The translations under genes were made by a program, and so were the position numbers. Under the pieces are notes generated by a model. That model was not told the origin of the DNA. It saw only the letters and a program-made list of their open reading frames with translations, and made no database searches. Source: CBDCWT01 sp965223305 (GTDB lineage Bacteria; Planctomycetota; Planctomycetia; Pirellulales; Pirellulaceae). Taken from it: 64,000 nt of DNA. Where the stretch lies: the NCBI GenBank assembly GCA_965223305.1, contig CBDCWT010000046.1, positions 62,001-126,000 of the forward strand, in the 5' to 3' direction. This document shows positions 1 to 8,740 of the stretch, in pieces; position 1 is the stretch's first letter; each line of letters begins with the position of its first letter.

Positions 1-48
1 CTACATCATGGGCGCTTGTGTGACTGCCGAATTGTCAAAGATCAAAGA

Positions 49-119
49 GCACCGGGCCGGACTCGAACCAGCGTCGCCGCATTACGGGTGCGGAGTCTTC
101 GCCGCTAGACGACAAGTGC
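49..119 (-). tRNA. tRNA-like gene, anticodon CGT by position (Thr), possibly a pseudo-tRNA
   Basis: The minus strand folds as a cloverleaf of 71 nt. The D-arm is GTCT/AGAC with a GG-containing loop, the anticodon stem CCGCA/TGCGG is perfect, and the T-arm GCTGG/CCGGC carries a TTCGAGT loop. The anticodon loop is CCCGTAA, so positions 34-36 read CGT (Thr), but position 33 is C where U is nearly universal. The acceptor stem (GCACTTG with CCGGTGC) has one T-C mismatch and one G-T pair, and no CCA is encoded. The GTCTAGCGG D-arm looks like Gln/Glu tRNAs. It begins 10 bp downstream of the kinase stop on the same strand. It is either an unusual tRNA-Thr or a decayed tRNA. Confidence 0.45.
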
Positions 120-128
120 TGTGTTGTG

Positions 129-2114
129 TCAGTAGGACCACAGGGGCTCGAGACCATCTTGGGATAGGCAGGGCTGCGCTTCGAGAAAACGAGTATTGAC
201 CGGGGCGAGGTCAATTGCCGCCTCCCATTCGGACTCTTGGTCGCTGCGTGTTGCCAACCAGAGATCCGTTCCACCGAGTCGGTTCGAATCAAATACAAGC
301 AGAGTTTCGCGGCGAGCGAGCCAGGGATTGCGATCGTCTTGATCAGAATTGACTCCAATACCCAGCCGTCTCGGCTCCTGCCAGGTGTGATAGCGCGAGT
401 CTCGCACACTGACGAACAAGTCGTCCTGCTCTTCGTGGCGGTCAGAATGGAAGTGCAAGGTGAGCCCGTCCGCGGAAATCCGCGGGCTGCCCTCGTTTGA
501 TTCCGAGTTTGTAGGGCCGCCAAAGTTAATCGGCTCGCCCCACTCCCAACCGGCTTCGAATCGTGCCCAAGACCGCTCTGACAAACGAAGCCCACGCGGA
601 GGCTCGATGTGCACGGCGACAAGCTTGCGTTCCCCGCGGGAAATCGTGAGCAGCTCCTGCTGCACGACATCGCCAAGCCTCTTGGCTTCCAACAGATGTT
701 GTCCTGTTCTCAGCCGAACCTCTTGCGGACCCAAGCCGGAAAAAGTCAGTTCCTCGCCGTCAATCAGGACTTCGAATTCCGGATCTTCCACGGTTATCAC
801 TACCGTCCCATGCGCGGTGCACAATCGAATGATGCTGGCCACACCCGCGCGTAAATTGGTCATGCCCGTCGCTTCAACGAGACCTACTGTGATGCCGAGA
901 ATGGCGAGTAGACCAAGAGCGACCGCCCAGGTCACTCCACGCGGGCGAAGCCCCTTCCGATCCGCGCCGATTGCCCGCTTCTCTTCAGCGAAGCCCCTCG
1001 ACGACGCCCGCTCAATTTCGCCGAGCAGCTCCTCCGCCGTGGTGAATCGCCGGTCGACGTCCTTGGACAGAAGCCGCGTGACGATCGCTTCGAACCATTC
1101 GGGAACGTCCGGGTTCACTTCTCGTAGCGGCTGAGGGGAGTCTTGGCGAACTCGGCTGAGAACGGCCATCGTGGATTCGGCCCGAAATGGCGAGTGCCCA
1201 GTGCACATCGCGTAGATCACGCTGCCGAAACTGAATAGATCCGTCCGGTGATCGACCGGTAAGCCCTCCGCCTGTTCCGGAGACATGTACTGTGGAGTAC
1301 CGGCGATCTCACCGACGTTGGTGATCTCCTGCTCTCCTGATGCGCGCGCGAGTCCGAAGTCGCTGAGCTTTGCGCGTTGCGTAACCCGCTCTATCAAGAT
1401 ATTTGCAGGCTTGATGTCGCGGTGGATCAGGTCTTGCGCGTGGGCAGCGGCCAACCCCTCGGCAATCTGCATTGTGAAAGAGAGAATGTCGTGAAAATCT
1501 AAGGACCCGCAGGCATGGATTATTTCCTGAAGCGATCCACCCTCGACCAATTCCATCGCGAGATATGATGGCTCACCTTCCGCGACGTCATGGATCGTCA
1601 CCACGTTTGGGTGTGAAACCGCTGCGGCCGCGCGGGCCTCCCGAATGAAGCGCCGGCGGTCAGCCTCTCCGGCGGTGTGTGTTGCTGAGACCACCTTCAG
1701 AGCAATGATCCGATGGAGGCGGGTGTCCAGCGCGCGCAGCACGATTCCCATGCCGCCGACTCCGATTACCGACGTGGCTTCATATTGGCCGAGCCGGCCC
1801 AGCGATTCTGGGTGATCGGAAGGTTTCAGGAAGCCGAGTGAGGGCATTTCCGACAGCTCGCTCAAAAGACCTCCGACGACTTCGGCATCGGTGTCCTCGG
1901 CCCGAGCGGTATCGACACTTTCGGCCCCCCACGCAAGTTCTGCGGGAGGCAGCTCGAGAAAGTCATCCGCTTGTTGATACTCGCTCAGCAACTGATCGAT
2001 GCGTCGACGCAGTTCAGGGTGGCCAGTACACCGTTCCTCCAAGAAGGCGGTTCTCTCGGCCCCTTGAAGTGACACGGCCTCGGCAAAGATCGCTTCCATG
2101 GGTTGGTTGATCAT
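129..2114 (-). CDS. Ser/Thr protein kinase with PD40 repeats, C-terminus looks truncated
   Basis: This is a Hanks-type kinase of about 660 aa. A helical N-terminal region common in planctomycete kinases (AERTAFLEERCTGHPELR) precedes the catalytic domain at roughly 110-375, with GVGGMG, the VAIK-type lysine (IALKVV), HRDIKPANIL, SDFGLA and MSPEQ all present. A single membrane segment near residue 400 (AVALGLLAILGITVGLV) is followed by an extracellular PEGA-like stretch and PD40 propeller repeats (SPRISADGLTLHFHSDR). The last repeat stops abruptly at SQDGLEPLWSY where further repeats would be expected, and a tRNA-like gene follows within 10 bp, so the 3' end may have been lost. The start at MINQPMEAIF is preferred over an upstream ATG; no strong RBS decides it. 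It likely senses an external signal and phosphorylates cytosolic targets. Confidence 0.85.
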   Translation of the reverse strand: MINQPMEAIFAEAVSLQGAERTAFLEERCTGHPELRRRIDQLLSEYQQADDFLELPPAELAWGAESVDTARAEDTDAEVVGGLLSELSEMPSLGFLKPSDHPESLGRLGQYEATSVIGVGGMGIVLRALDTRLHRIIALKVVSATHTAGEADRRRFIREARAAAAVSHPNVVTIHDVAEGEPSYLAMELVEGGSLQEIIHACGSLDFHDILSFTMQIAEGLAAAHAQDLIHRDIKPANILIERVTQRAKLSDFGLARASGEQEITNVGEIAGTPQYMSPEQAEGLPVDHRTDLFSFGSVIYAMCTGHSPFRAESTMAVLSRVRQDSPQPLREVNPDVPEWFEAIVTRLLSKDVDRRFTTAEELLGEIERASSRGFAEEKRAIGADRKGLRPRGVTWAVALGLLAILGITVGLVEATGMTNLRAGVASIIRLCTAHGTVVITVEDPEFEVLIDGEELTFSGLGPQEVRLRTGQHLLEAKRLGDVVQQELLTISRGERKLVAVHIEPPRGLRLSERSWARFEAGWEWGEPINFGGPTNSESNEGSPRISADGLTLHFHSDRHEEQDDLFVSVRDSRYHTWQEPRRLGIGVNSDQDDRNPWLARRETLLVFDSNRLGGTDLWLATRSDQESEWEAAIDLAPVNTRFLEAQPCLSQDGLEPLWSY

Positions 2115-2342
2115 TCTTGGTAACCACACTCGGGTTTTGGCCTGCTCCCAACACCTGCAGTGCTGCGCGTCTACCCGAGTTTTTTGCTAGTGATAAACAG
2201 GATAGTCTGGGCATTGCCTGAGAGCCGGCGCTCTTACAGTCAAGCTCTGCTGCGAACCGTCGAGTATTTGACTGGCGAGAAGGTCTTACCAGCTGCCGCT
2301 GGAACCACATTTGGCAGTTGCTTTTTGGAGAGGAGAATTGAT

Positions 2343-3686
2343 GTGATTCTTAATCGAGTTGTCAACCGGAAAATGTCGCGGGCAGCATGCGTCGTGACCC
2401 TCGTTGCTGGCGTGAGTGCCCTACCAGTCGCTGTAACGCAAGCTCTCTCGGCGGATCCGCCGGGAGCCCCAGGGAGCCGTAGTCAGGTACCACCAGCCGA
2501 TGGCCGGAGTCCACTGGGAATAGACGCCAGGTCGCCTGGAAAAGGTGAGCCGCGCGAGGATAAGCTGACCAAGGTGAAGTTGGAGTTCGATAATGATTTG
2601 GGGATAACCATTACCGGCGAAAAGGACGACGTTAAAAGAGTTACCGAGTTGCTGCAGAGGCTTGGGAAAGGCCGGACGAATAATGGTGCTGTGGCACCCA
2701 ACGCAAGCGATAACACAGACTTGAATGCGAAGAGCGCGGTCACGCTGGAGTTGATTGGCAATACATTGACGATCGACGGCGATAGAGACGACGTCAGGCG
2801 GGTATCCGAGCTGATTCACGAACTTGACCGAAGTCCATCGATTGATGGTCCTGTGGCACCCAACACAAGCAGTAAGACAGATCTAAATGCGAACGATTCG
2901 GTCAAGCTGCAGTTGTTCAGAGATGCATTGAAACCTGATGTCCAGGCGAAGAACGCAACAGATCTCATTGCTATCGTCGAACTTGTCAATGCCATCAATG
3001 AAAGTAAAGAAGAGCATCAGCAGCAAGCAAAGAAGCAGAGGGAAGCGGTCGCCAGGCTTCATGACCTGGGCGTAGGAGTGTGGCAGTACGAGCCCAATCG
3101 CCTCGGAAAGCTGAATCGCCGTTTGCCCGTACCCATTCGCGACGGCTTTCGGGCGGCACTTGGCGGTGACATGTTCTCCAGTGTCTCGCGGGTTTCCATC
3201 TTGAAACCGCTCGACGAGAAGGGATTGAAAGAGATGCTGCAGTGTCTCAAGAGTTTCCCTCAACTGAATCAGGTGTCGGTCTTCGCTCTTCGTCGTGAAC
3301 AGTTAGAAAAAGTGAAAGCGGCCCTTCCGGACGTCACAGTCGAACACGGTATGGCCCAGTTTCCTGTGGAGTCTGAAAAAACCACAGGTACTTTAACGGC
3401 TGAGGATCAAGAACTGAAAGTGGCGGCAGCTCAGCTCGCAGTTTTGACTTCAGAGGAGGAGCTTGAGCACACAAAAAGGAAGTTCCGAAAAGGCTACGTT
3501 TCATCGCTTGCGGTAGAGAAGGCAAATGGACCGAGTTCTCGGACTGCCCCGTATCCATTCGAATGGCGGCTTGCCTGTCTGCACCCCCACCTCCGAGCGC
3601 GCGTTCAAGCGCTTGGGTCCGCGACACACAAGCAGCCAAGTTTCCTTGGCGCACGAGATCGAGCAGACCGCCGCGCGCAACGGTGA
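2343..3686 (+). CDS. Exported protein of unknown function, 3' end replaced by unrelated sequence
   Basis: A GTG at 2343 sits 7 nt after a strong RBS (GGAGAGGAG), which decides the start over upstream ATGs. The protein opens with a signal peptide (basic n-region, then a hydrophobic core ending LSA before DPPG). Two similar segments follow, each with a beta pair and a helix (KLEFDNDLGITITGEKDD and LELIGNTLTIDGDRDD), resembling short secretin-type N-domains. Near residues 350-390 comes a helical region (AAAQLAVLTSEEELEHTKR then FRKGYVSSLAVEKA) of the TolC/efflux-adaptor coiled-coil type. Such a helix should continue, but after about position 3525 the sequence becomes basic and low in predicted structure, so the 3' end appears to be a rearrangement junction. 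Function unknown. Confidence 0.6.
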   Translation: MILNRVVNRKMSRAACVVTLVAGVSALPVAVTQALSADPPGAPGSRSQVPPADGRSPLGIDARSPGKGEPREDKLTKVKLEFDNDLGITITGEKDDVKRVTELLQRLGKGRTNNGAVAPNASDNTDLNAKSAVTLELIGNTLTIDGDRDDVRRVSELIHELDRSPSIDGPVAPNTSSKTDLNANDSVKLQLFRDALKPDVQAKNATDLIAIVELVNAINESKEEHQQQAKKQREAVARLHDLGVGVWQYEPNRLGKLNRRLPVPIRDGFRAALGGDMFSSVSRVSILKPLDEKGLKEMLQCLKSFPQLNQVSVFALRREQLEKVKAALPDVTVEHGMAQFPVESEKTTGTLTAEDQELKVAAAQLAVLTSEEELEHTKRKFRKGYVSSLAVEKANGPSSRTAPYPFEWRLACLHPHLRARVQALGSATHKQPSFLGARDRADRRAQR

Positions 3687-3884
3687 GCAACTGACGGGCC
3701 GGCGGCCGAGCCGGGACCGCCCAGAAGGAGGGTGCTCGGAATGCTCGGCGGATTTCAGACCGACAGCGGTTTGGAATCCCTTGGGACCGGCAACAGCCGC
3801 TTCGGCGTGCCGTTTGAAGACCAGTCGGCGGACGGAGCAGCCCGACCCTCGCCTCGATACTCCACATTGTGCGGCACCCAGCGA

Positions 3885-4580
3885 CTAGAACATCTTTTCG
3901 CAGAATTGCCGGAGTGCGCAGAGTACTCGTTCTTGCTTACCGTCATTCGATAGGAAGGGCGCGCGGGATAACTCGATCTGTAGCCATGGGCGCTCTTGCC
4001 CGTGGGTCCGTGTGACGTAACCACCGCTAAACGGCTTGTTGACGGTAACATCAAACTCACGAAACAAATCACGGAAGCACTGCTCCAATACGTCAATCCA
4101 TCCAGTCGGCAATGATGTTCCTTTTGCGTCGCCAAGACAAACAGCGGGACGCGTTTGGCCAGTGTCGGGGCCAATGGGAGGACCCACCGCCGCCATTGTG
4201 TGACAGTCCACGCAAAGCCGGATGCCCGAAGCCGATGGATTGCTCAGACTTTCGTGGTAAGTGTGGTAGTACTTGTTCAGTAGCTGCGCGATCACATCCT
4301 CCGGTAACGGCGCGCGGTACACCGGCACATTCCAGCACGTATGTGTCTTCACAACTCCGTCGGCACGGCGGTCGTCAACTGCCCGGTTTTGATCGACGAT
4401 GGCCCGAGCAATGTCGGTGGTGACAAACTCCGCTACGTGGTCTGCTAAATCGTAGATTTCCGCCGCGCCCTCGTCGCCATCGGCTACGATCTCCGAATTT
4501 GTAAGACAGCAATAAGGTGCGGCTTCAGGGGGCACTTCCAAGCCGGCGTGAGGAACGGACATTAAGATAGGCAGCTTCAT
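3885..4580 (-). CDS. N-formylglutamate amidohydrolase family protein
   Basis: This 231-aa protein belongs to the N-formylglutamate amidohydrolase family (PF05013, HutG-like), whose members hydrolyse N-formyl-L-glutamate or related N-acyl amino acids with a bound metal. Family landmarks are in order: SVPHAG near the N-terminus, DQNRAVDDRR in the DLNR position, VDCHTM with the D-x-H pair, and the C-terminal FSGGYVTRTHG followed by LQIELSR. There is no signal peptide, so it should be cytosolic. Its start overlaps the stop of the gamma-glutamyltransferase gene by 4 bp (ATGA), so the two are translationally coupled. No histidine-degradation genes are nearby, and the true substrate is probably set by the operon partners rather than by the hut pathway. 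Confidence 0.85.
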   Translation of the reverse strand: MKLPILMSVPHAGLEVPPEAAPYCCLTNSEIVADGDEGAAEIYDLADHVAEFVTTDIARAIVDQNRAVDDRRADGVVKTHTCWNVPVYRAPLPEDVIAQLLNKYYHTYHESLSNPSASGIRLCVDCHTMAAVGPPIGPDTGQTRPAVCLGDAKGTSLPTGWIDVLEQCFRDLFREFDVTVNKPFSGGYVTRTHGQERPWLQIELSRAPFLSNDGKQERVLCALRQFCEKMF

Positions 4581-6193
4581 TTGTTAGGCCCAGAGGCAGA
4601 GCCGTCACGGCGTGGATCAGCAACACCGATGAAAGTCTTATGTTCTTTCAGCACGAGTTGGACGCAACCAAGGTAAAAGGAATACGGGTCACGCACTTTG
4701 ACCGTGAAGCCACAGCGCCGCAGTGCTGGTGGAATGTCGTCACGCATGCGCGAGGCTTCCAACGACACTTCACCGTTGTTCAAGCAGTGCAAACGAGGGC
4801 CAGCGACTGCATCGAACGGCGGTTGATGTTTCAGTCGAAGTAGCACTTGCATGATCGAGGCGGTAATACGTTCGCTCCCCGGCGAACCAAGCACTGCCCA
4901 AGGGCGGCGGCCGCGAAACACAACGGTTGGTGCCACACTCGCCCACGGTACTGCGTTCGGTCGCATATAGTAGGGATGTGCCATATCTCCGTATTCGAAC
5001 GCGGACATGTAGTTGTTGTACAGGAATCCAAGCTCGGGGCAGGCGGCACAGGAGCCGTAGACACGTTCGATAGACTGCGTCAAGCCGACCACGTTTCCGT
5101 GTCCATCCATGACAGACAGGTGGGTAGTATCGCCATGCGTCTTGATTCTCTTGATGAACTGTTTTGCCACCCGGCCGGCATATGCTTCACTCATCATGTG
5201 CCGGTCATCAACCTGAGCGTAGAATGTCGGGTCGTACGGCCGGTCCCGACGATCGAGGAACGCGCGGCGAATTACCTCGGCGATCATGACCGCGCCCTCG
5301 GGGGTATCGATCGTGCAATAGTCCCAAGGGACATGCTCCAGGATGTTGAGCATTTCGATCAGGGTCCGCCCCGCGCCGGGTGGTGGAAACGTGATGACAC
5401 GCATACCGTCGAAGTGACAAGTTACCGGCCTGCGTTCAATCGGCTGTGGAACTTGAGCTAGGTCGTCCTCGTGCAACAAGCCGCCGTGGGCCTGCATGTC
5501 CTTGTGGATTTGCTTTGCGATCTGGCCCTGATAGAAATCCTCGGTCCCCGTTTTGGCGAGCCGTTGAAGCGTACTGGCCAATACTGGCTGCCGAAAGACA
5601 CTGCCAATCGTTTGCGCACGCGTCCCACCTTTCAAAAACAACGGGGCGGCCGTTCCTTGTCGCAAGGACTTCAGTTCACGCTTGCAGAGACGGTTCTGTA
5701 GGGCGCTGATCGGGTAGCCACCTTCCGCCAAACGAATCGCAGGCTCGACGACACGGGCGAACTTCATGGTGCCGTATTCTCTCAGTGCATAGTCGTAGGC
5801 TGCCAACGAACTGGGCACTGTGGTAGCCATGTGTCCACGCAGACGCTGTTGTGATTCCCGAAACAACTCGGGGGCGGCTCGGTTCGGCGCTCGTGATGAA
5901 CCATCAAGGGCAAAAGTGCGGCGAGGCTCAGCCGTGTGTATTAGCATCATGGTTTGACCGCCGAGCCCGCTCGCCGCCGGTTCACAGACACCAAGTGCCA
6001 GCGCTGCAGCAATGGCCGCATCGATCGCATTGCCGCCTGCCGCAAGTATCTCCCTCCCCGCGTCCGTTGCGCAGTGATGTGCGGTTGCAACCATTCCAGC
6101 TTGAGAGGCTCCGACTCGCTGCGGCTCGACGACACGTGGTCCCCCTAACTCCACCTGGTCCGCGTCAACGAGTATTTGAGTTCGCTTGTTCAT
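4577..6193 (-). CDS. Gamma-glutamyltransferase, cytosolic form
   Basis: This 538-aa protein is a gamma-glutamyltranspeptidase (Ntn-hydrolase, family T3). It removes or transfers gamma-glutamyl groups from glutathione-like peptides after autocleavage. The N-terminal large-subunit region has AGGNAIDAAIAAALALGVCEP and SGLGG. The cleavage site is TTHLSVMD, making Thr356 the predicted nucleophile and residue 356-538 the small subunit. The later GSPGSERI segment also fits the family. Unlike most bacterial GGTs it has no signal peptide, so it should act in the cytoplasm. It lies 16 bp downstream of the ATP-grasp gene and overlaps the amidohydrolase gene by 4 bp, so it is in the middle of a three-gene operon. 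Confidence 0.9.
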   Translation of the reverse strand: MNKRTQILVDADQVELGGPRVVEPQRVGASQAGMVATAHHCATDAGREILAAGGNAIDAAIAAALALGVCEPAASGLGGQTMMLIHTAEPRRTFALDGSSRAPNRAAPELFRESQQRLRGHMATTVPSSLAAYDYALREYGTMKFARVVEPAIRLAEGGYPISALQNRLCKRELKSLRQGTAAPLFLKGGTRAQTIGSVFRQPVLASTLQRLAKTGTEDFYQGQIAKQIHKDMQAHGGLLHEDDLAQVPQPIERRPVTCHFDGMRVITFPPPGAGRTLIEMLNILEHVPWDYCTIDTPEGAVMIAEVIRRAFLDRRDRPYDPTFYAQVDDRHMMSEAYAGRVAKQFIKRIKTHGDTTHLSVMDGHGNVVGLTQSIERVYGSCAACPELGFLYNNYMSAFEYGDMAHPYYMRPNAVPWASVAPTVVFRGRRPWAVLGSPGSERITASIMQVLLRLKHQPPFDAVAGPRLHCLNNGEVSLEASRMRDDIPPALRRCGFTVKVRDPYSFYLGCVQLVLKEHKTFIGVADPRRDGSASGPNK

Positions 6194-6209
6194 GCGGTGT
6201 GCTGCCCAC

Positions 6210-8351
6210 CTAGGCAGTCTCCCGACTCAAGAACTGGGCCAAAAGTAGAGTATGCTGTAGCAGGCTCGTTCGCTGCACCGCTTCGTGAGGCGTGTAGAGC
6301 TCGTTGGTGATTGGAGCCAGCCCGCAAATAACGGCTGTAGTATCGGGAACCAACCCAGCAACCGACGGCGAAGCAGATGTCTCTACGCCAAGCGGGATCT
6401 CCCATGTCGAAGCAGCATCTTCGATTTTTTCCAATAACTGCTGATTGCCCTTCCTTTCAGGCATGGGCGGGCGATCCGACAGAAGATGGAGTTGAGCACT
6501 CAGCCCCCCTTTGCCAAACAGATCGCGGACCTTTTGGAAAACCGCATCCGCAACGTGCCGATCCGGGTAGCTGATCAGCACCTTGGCTCGCACACGGTGA
6601 GGCAGCAGTCGAGAGAATCGCGTAGTTTCGAGATCAACGGCGTAAACTCCGAGCCGATCCTTGCGAGAAGAGAGTTCCGACAGTGCCTCGATGCGGTTGC
6701 AAACCCAGCGTACCACGTCCGTCTTTTTGGTCACTTCTCGAAATGCCTGCGGCTTCCCTTCGACAACCAATTGGTAGACTCGCAATCCGCGCCGGCGTGT
6801 GATTACCTTTCCACTCGGTGAGCCGGGCCCCAGCACAACGACCTGCTTCGCTCTGGATGCGGCTGCAACGATCTTCTCACGACTGTAGCGACAGGCTTGT
6901 CCTTCATCGGCGTAGACGAGAAGCCCAACGCGCTTCTGGCGGAGCCGCTTCTGATACCGCAGGGCTCGCAGGGCAAACTCCAGCATCACCAAGGGTCCAC
7001 GCGAAGTTCCAATCCCCTCGCCATACAGCCATTCAGGATCACGCCGAAACGCCTGAAACGGAACGTGCTCGCCCAAGGACACATCGATTGGAATGAGAAA
7101 CAACGTGCCGTTGTCCATTCCCTTGACAGATTCCCACGTCCGGAACGCGTGCTCGTCGCTAAGTTCCCGAACCGGGCGCAGCCCCATGTCACAGTACTGA
7201 CTGTCGAGATTCTCGATCAGCATTTGTGTGCCAATCGGGTCAGCTGTCCTACTGGAGAATCCAACCAGTTCGGCAAGCCGTTTTTCAATGCGATCACGCC
7301 GTTCAGTCAGAAACTTGAGCGTGGCTTCCTGTGGGGAAACAACTTGGTTCCCGATCGGGGCAGGGTTCGGAGTTCCGAAGTAGCGGGCGCTGGCAATCTC
7401 GACCAGGCGGTTAACCAGATCGGTGAACTCCAATCCTGATTTTTGTGCTCCAACGACGTACGATCCCCGGAATCCCAGACTTGGAAGGCTATTCAATTCG
7501 AGAATGTAAAGATTACCTTCATCGTCGAGCCGCATGTCCACGCGCGCACAGTCATAACAGCCCACTGCCGTGAATGCTCGGCAAGCAATATCCTGGGCCT
7601 TTGCTGTGAGTTCTTCGTCTATTTTCGCTGGACATACGTAACCTACCGTACGGTCGGATCGCCCTCCTTTGTCGTCGTTCGAGAAGATGTTCGGCCCTCC
7701 AGCAAAACCGAGTTCGACCGGCGGAAATGCCTCCGGAGGATTGCCGATAACTCCTACGTTGATCTCTCTTCCGTCGATGAACCGTTCAACGAGCACGGCC
7801 GCCTCGTACTCTTTGAAGATCACGTCTGCTGCCTCTCGCAACTCCTCTTCGTTGTGGACGACCTTCAGTCCGAACGAATCAGCACCACTCTTGGGTTTCA
7901 CGATCAGAGGATACTGCAGATCCGGCTGCTCAAAGTCCGGACGCTCCAGAACGGTAAACTCTGGCGTCGGCAAGCCATTCTGTAGAAACATCAACTTGGC
8001 AACGACCTTGTCCAGCGACAACGAGTGTGCCAGGGGGCCGGAACCAACGTATGGTAGACCAACCATTTCCAGAATGGCGGGCACGTGTGTGTAGCGAGCT
8101 TGACCTTGAATGCCATACGCGAGATTAAACGCCATTCCAGGGCGTTCGCCCTTGACGACGGCCGGCATGAAGTCTTCAAGATTGTCGATCAGATCCTTGT
8201 CGCCTTCAAAGGCCTTGACTTGGTGCCGTCCTGCCTTGAGCGCCTCAGTGATCCGCTTGATGGCTTCGATGCGGTATCTCTCGGGATTCCGCATGCCCAA
8301 CAGGTTGATCACCTTCAGGCTATCGCGGTTGTAGATTACAGCGACTTTCAT
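6210..8351 (-). CDS. D-Ala-D-Ala ligase-like ATP-grasp enzyme fused to a degenerate M20 peptidase domain
   Basis: This is a 713-aa two-domain protein starting at MKVAVIYNRD, preferred over an ORF extension of 7 codons. Residues 1-325 are ATP-grasp of the D-alanine-D-alanine ligase type: nucleotide-binding VKPKSGADSFG, VERFIDGREINVGV, and the Mg ligands Asp272, Glu285 and Asn287 in VDMRLDDEGNLYILELNS. Residues 339-713 follow the M20/carboxypeptidase G2 fold in order, but the metal ligands are lost: HxD reads PID (421-423), the GxxD Asp is Thr449, the second Glu of DEE is Gly484, the next Glu is Gly508, and the final His is Tyr in ELYTPHE. The C-terminal half is therefore probably non-catalytic, acting as a binding or dimerisation domain. 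It is the first gene of the operon with GGT and the amidohydrolase. The ligated substrate is unknown. Confidence 0.85.
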   Translation of the reverse strand: MKVAVIYNRDSLKVINLLGMRNPERYRIEAIKRITEALKAGRHQVKAFEGDKDLIDNLEDFMPAVVKGERPGMAFNLAYGIQGQARYTHVPAILEMVGLPYVGSGPLAHSLSLDKVVAKLMFLQNGLPTPEFTVLERPDFEQPDLQYPLIVKPKSGADSFGLKVVHNEEELREAADVIFKEYEAAVLVERFIDGREINVGVIGNPPEAFPPVELGFAGGPNIFSNDDKGGRSDRTVGYVCPAKIDEELTAKAQDIACRAFTAVGCYDCARVDMRLDDEGNLYILELNSLPSLGFRGSYVVGAQKSGLEFTDLVNRLVEIASARYFGTPNPAPIGNQVVSPQEATLKFLTERRDRIEKRLAELVGFSSRTADPIGTQMLIENLDSQYCDMGLRPVRELSDEHAFRTWESVKGMDNGTLFLIPIDVSLGEHVPFQAFRRDPEWLYGEGIGTSRGPLVMLEFALRALRYQKRLRQKRVGLLVYADEGQACRYSREKIVAAASRAKQVVVLGPGSPSGKVITRRRGLRVYQLVVEGKPQAFREVTKKTDVVRWVCNRIEALSELSSRKDRLGVYAVDLETTRFSRLLPHRVRAKVLISYPDRHVADAVFQKVRDLFGKGGLSAQLHLLSDRPPMPERKGNQQLLEKIEDAASTWEIPLGVETSASPSVAGLVPDTTAVICGLAPITNELYTPHEAVQRTSLLQHTLLLAQFLSRETA

Positions 8352-8506
8352 CCGCAGACCTTCGAGCAACAAGGGACTTGAAAACTGTTTTTCCGGGTAA
8401 GATTATCCGCGTTGTTGTCGTTTTTGGGTAGGCCGGCTGTGTCCGAAATTCCACGCCATTCGGGAGAGTAGAGTGTTTACCATCAGAGGCGGCACATTGG
8501 TCGTGA

Positions 8507-8740
8507 TCTCGGCATATCGGCGAGCACTTTATTCGCAATGTTGTCGCCTACGATGTTTCGGCATTGGTTGAGTACAAAAAGCTAAGCCTCAAGGATGCTG
8601 CCAATCGGGTCGTGAGCGAGAAGCTGCCACGGAACACTGGCGGCCTGATCGCCATCAGTCACGACGGAACGATTGTCATGCAGTCCAACCGTGGAGGAAT
8701 GCGACGTGCAGCGGTGAACTCAAAAGGGCGTTTTGAGTTA
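8507..8740 (+). pseudogene. C-terminal fragment of an isoaspartyl peptidase/L-asparaginase
   Basis: The reading frame opens after a stop at 8504 and encodes about 78 residues matching the end of plant-type (Ntn-hydrolase) isoaspartyl peptidase/asparaginases: GEHFIRNVVAYDVSAL, YKKLSLKDAANRVVSEKL, GGLIAISHDGTIVM, then GMRRAAVNSKGRFEL. The catalytic Thr and all the N-terminal subunit are absent. The gene is thus a 3' remnant. It is divergent from the ATP-grasp operon and is not expected to be functional. Past position 8740 the frame stays open but similarity to the family ends. Confidence 0.7.

Noticed and set aside
35..676. Minus-strand frame of 213 codons at the window start
   Set aside because: It is an alternative frame of the PD40 kinase gene; the kinase frame carries all domain motifs.
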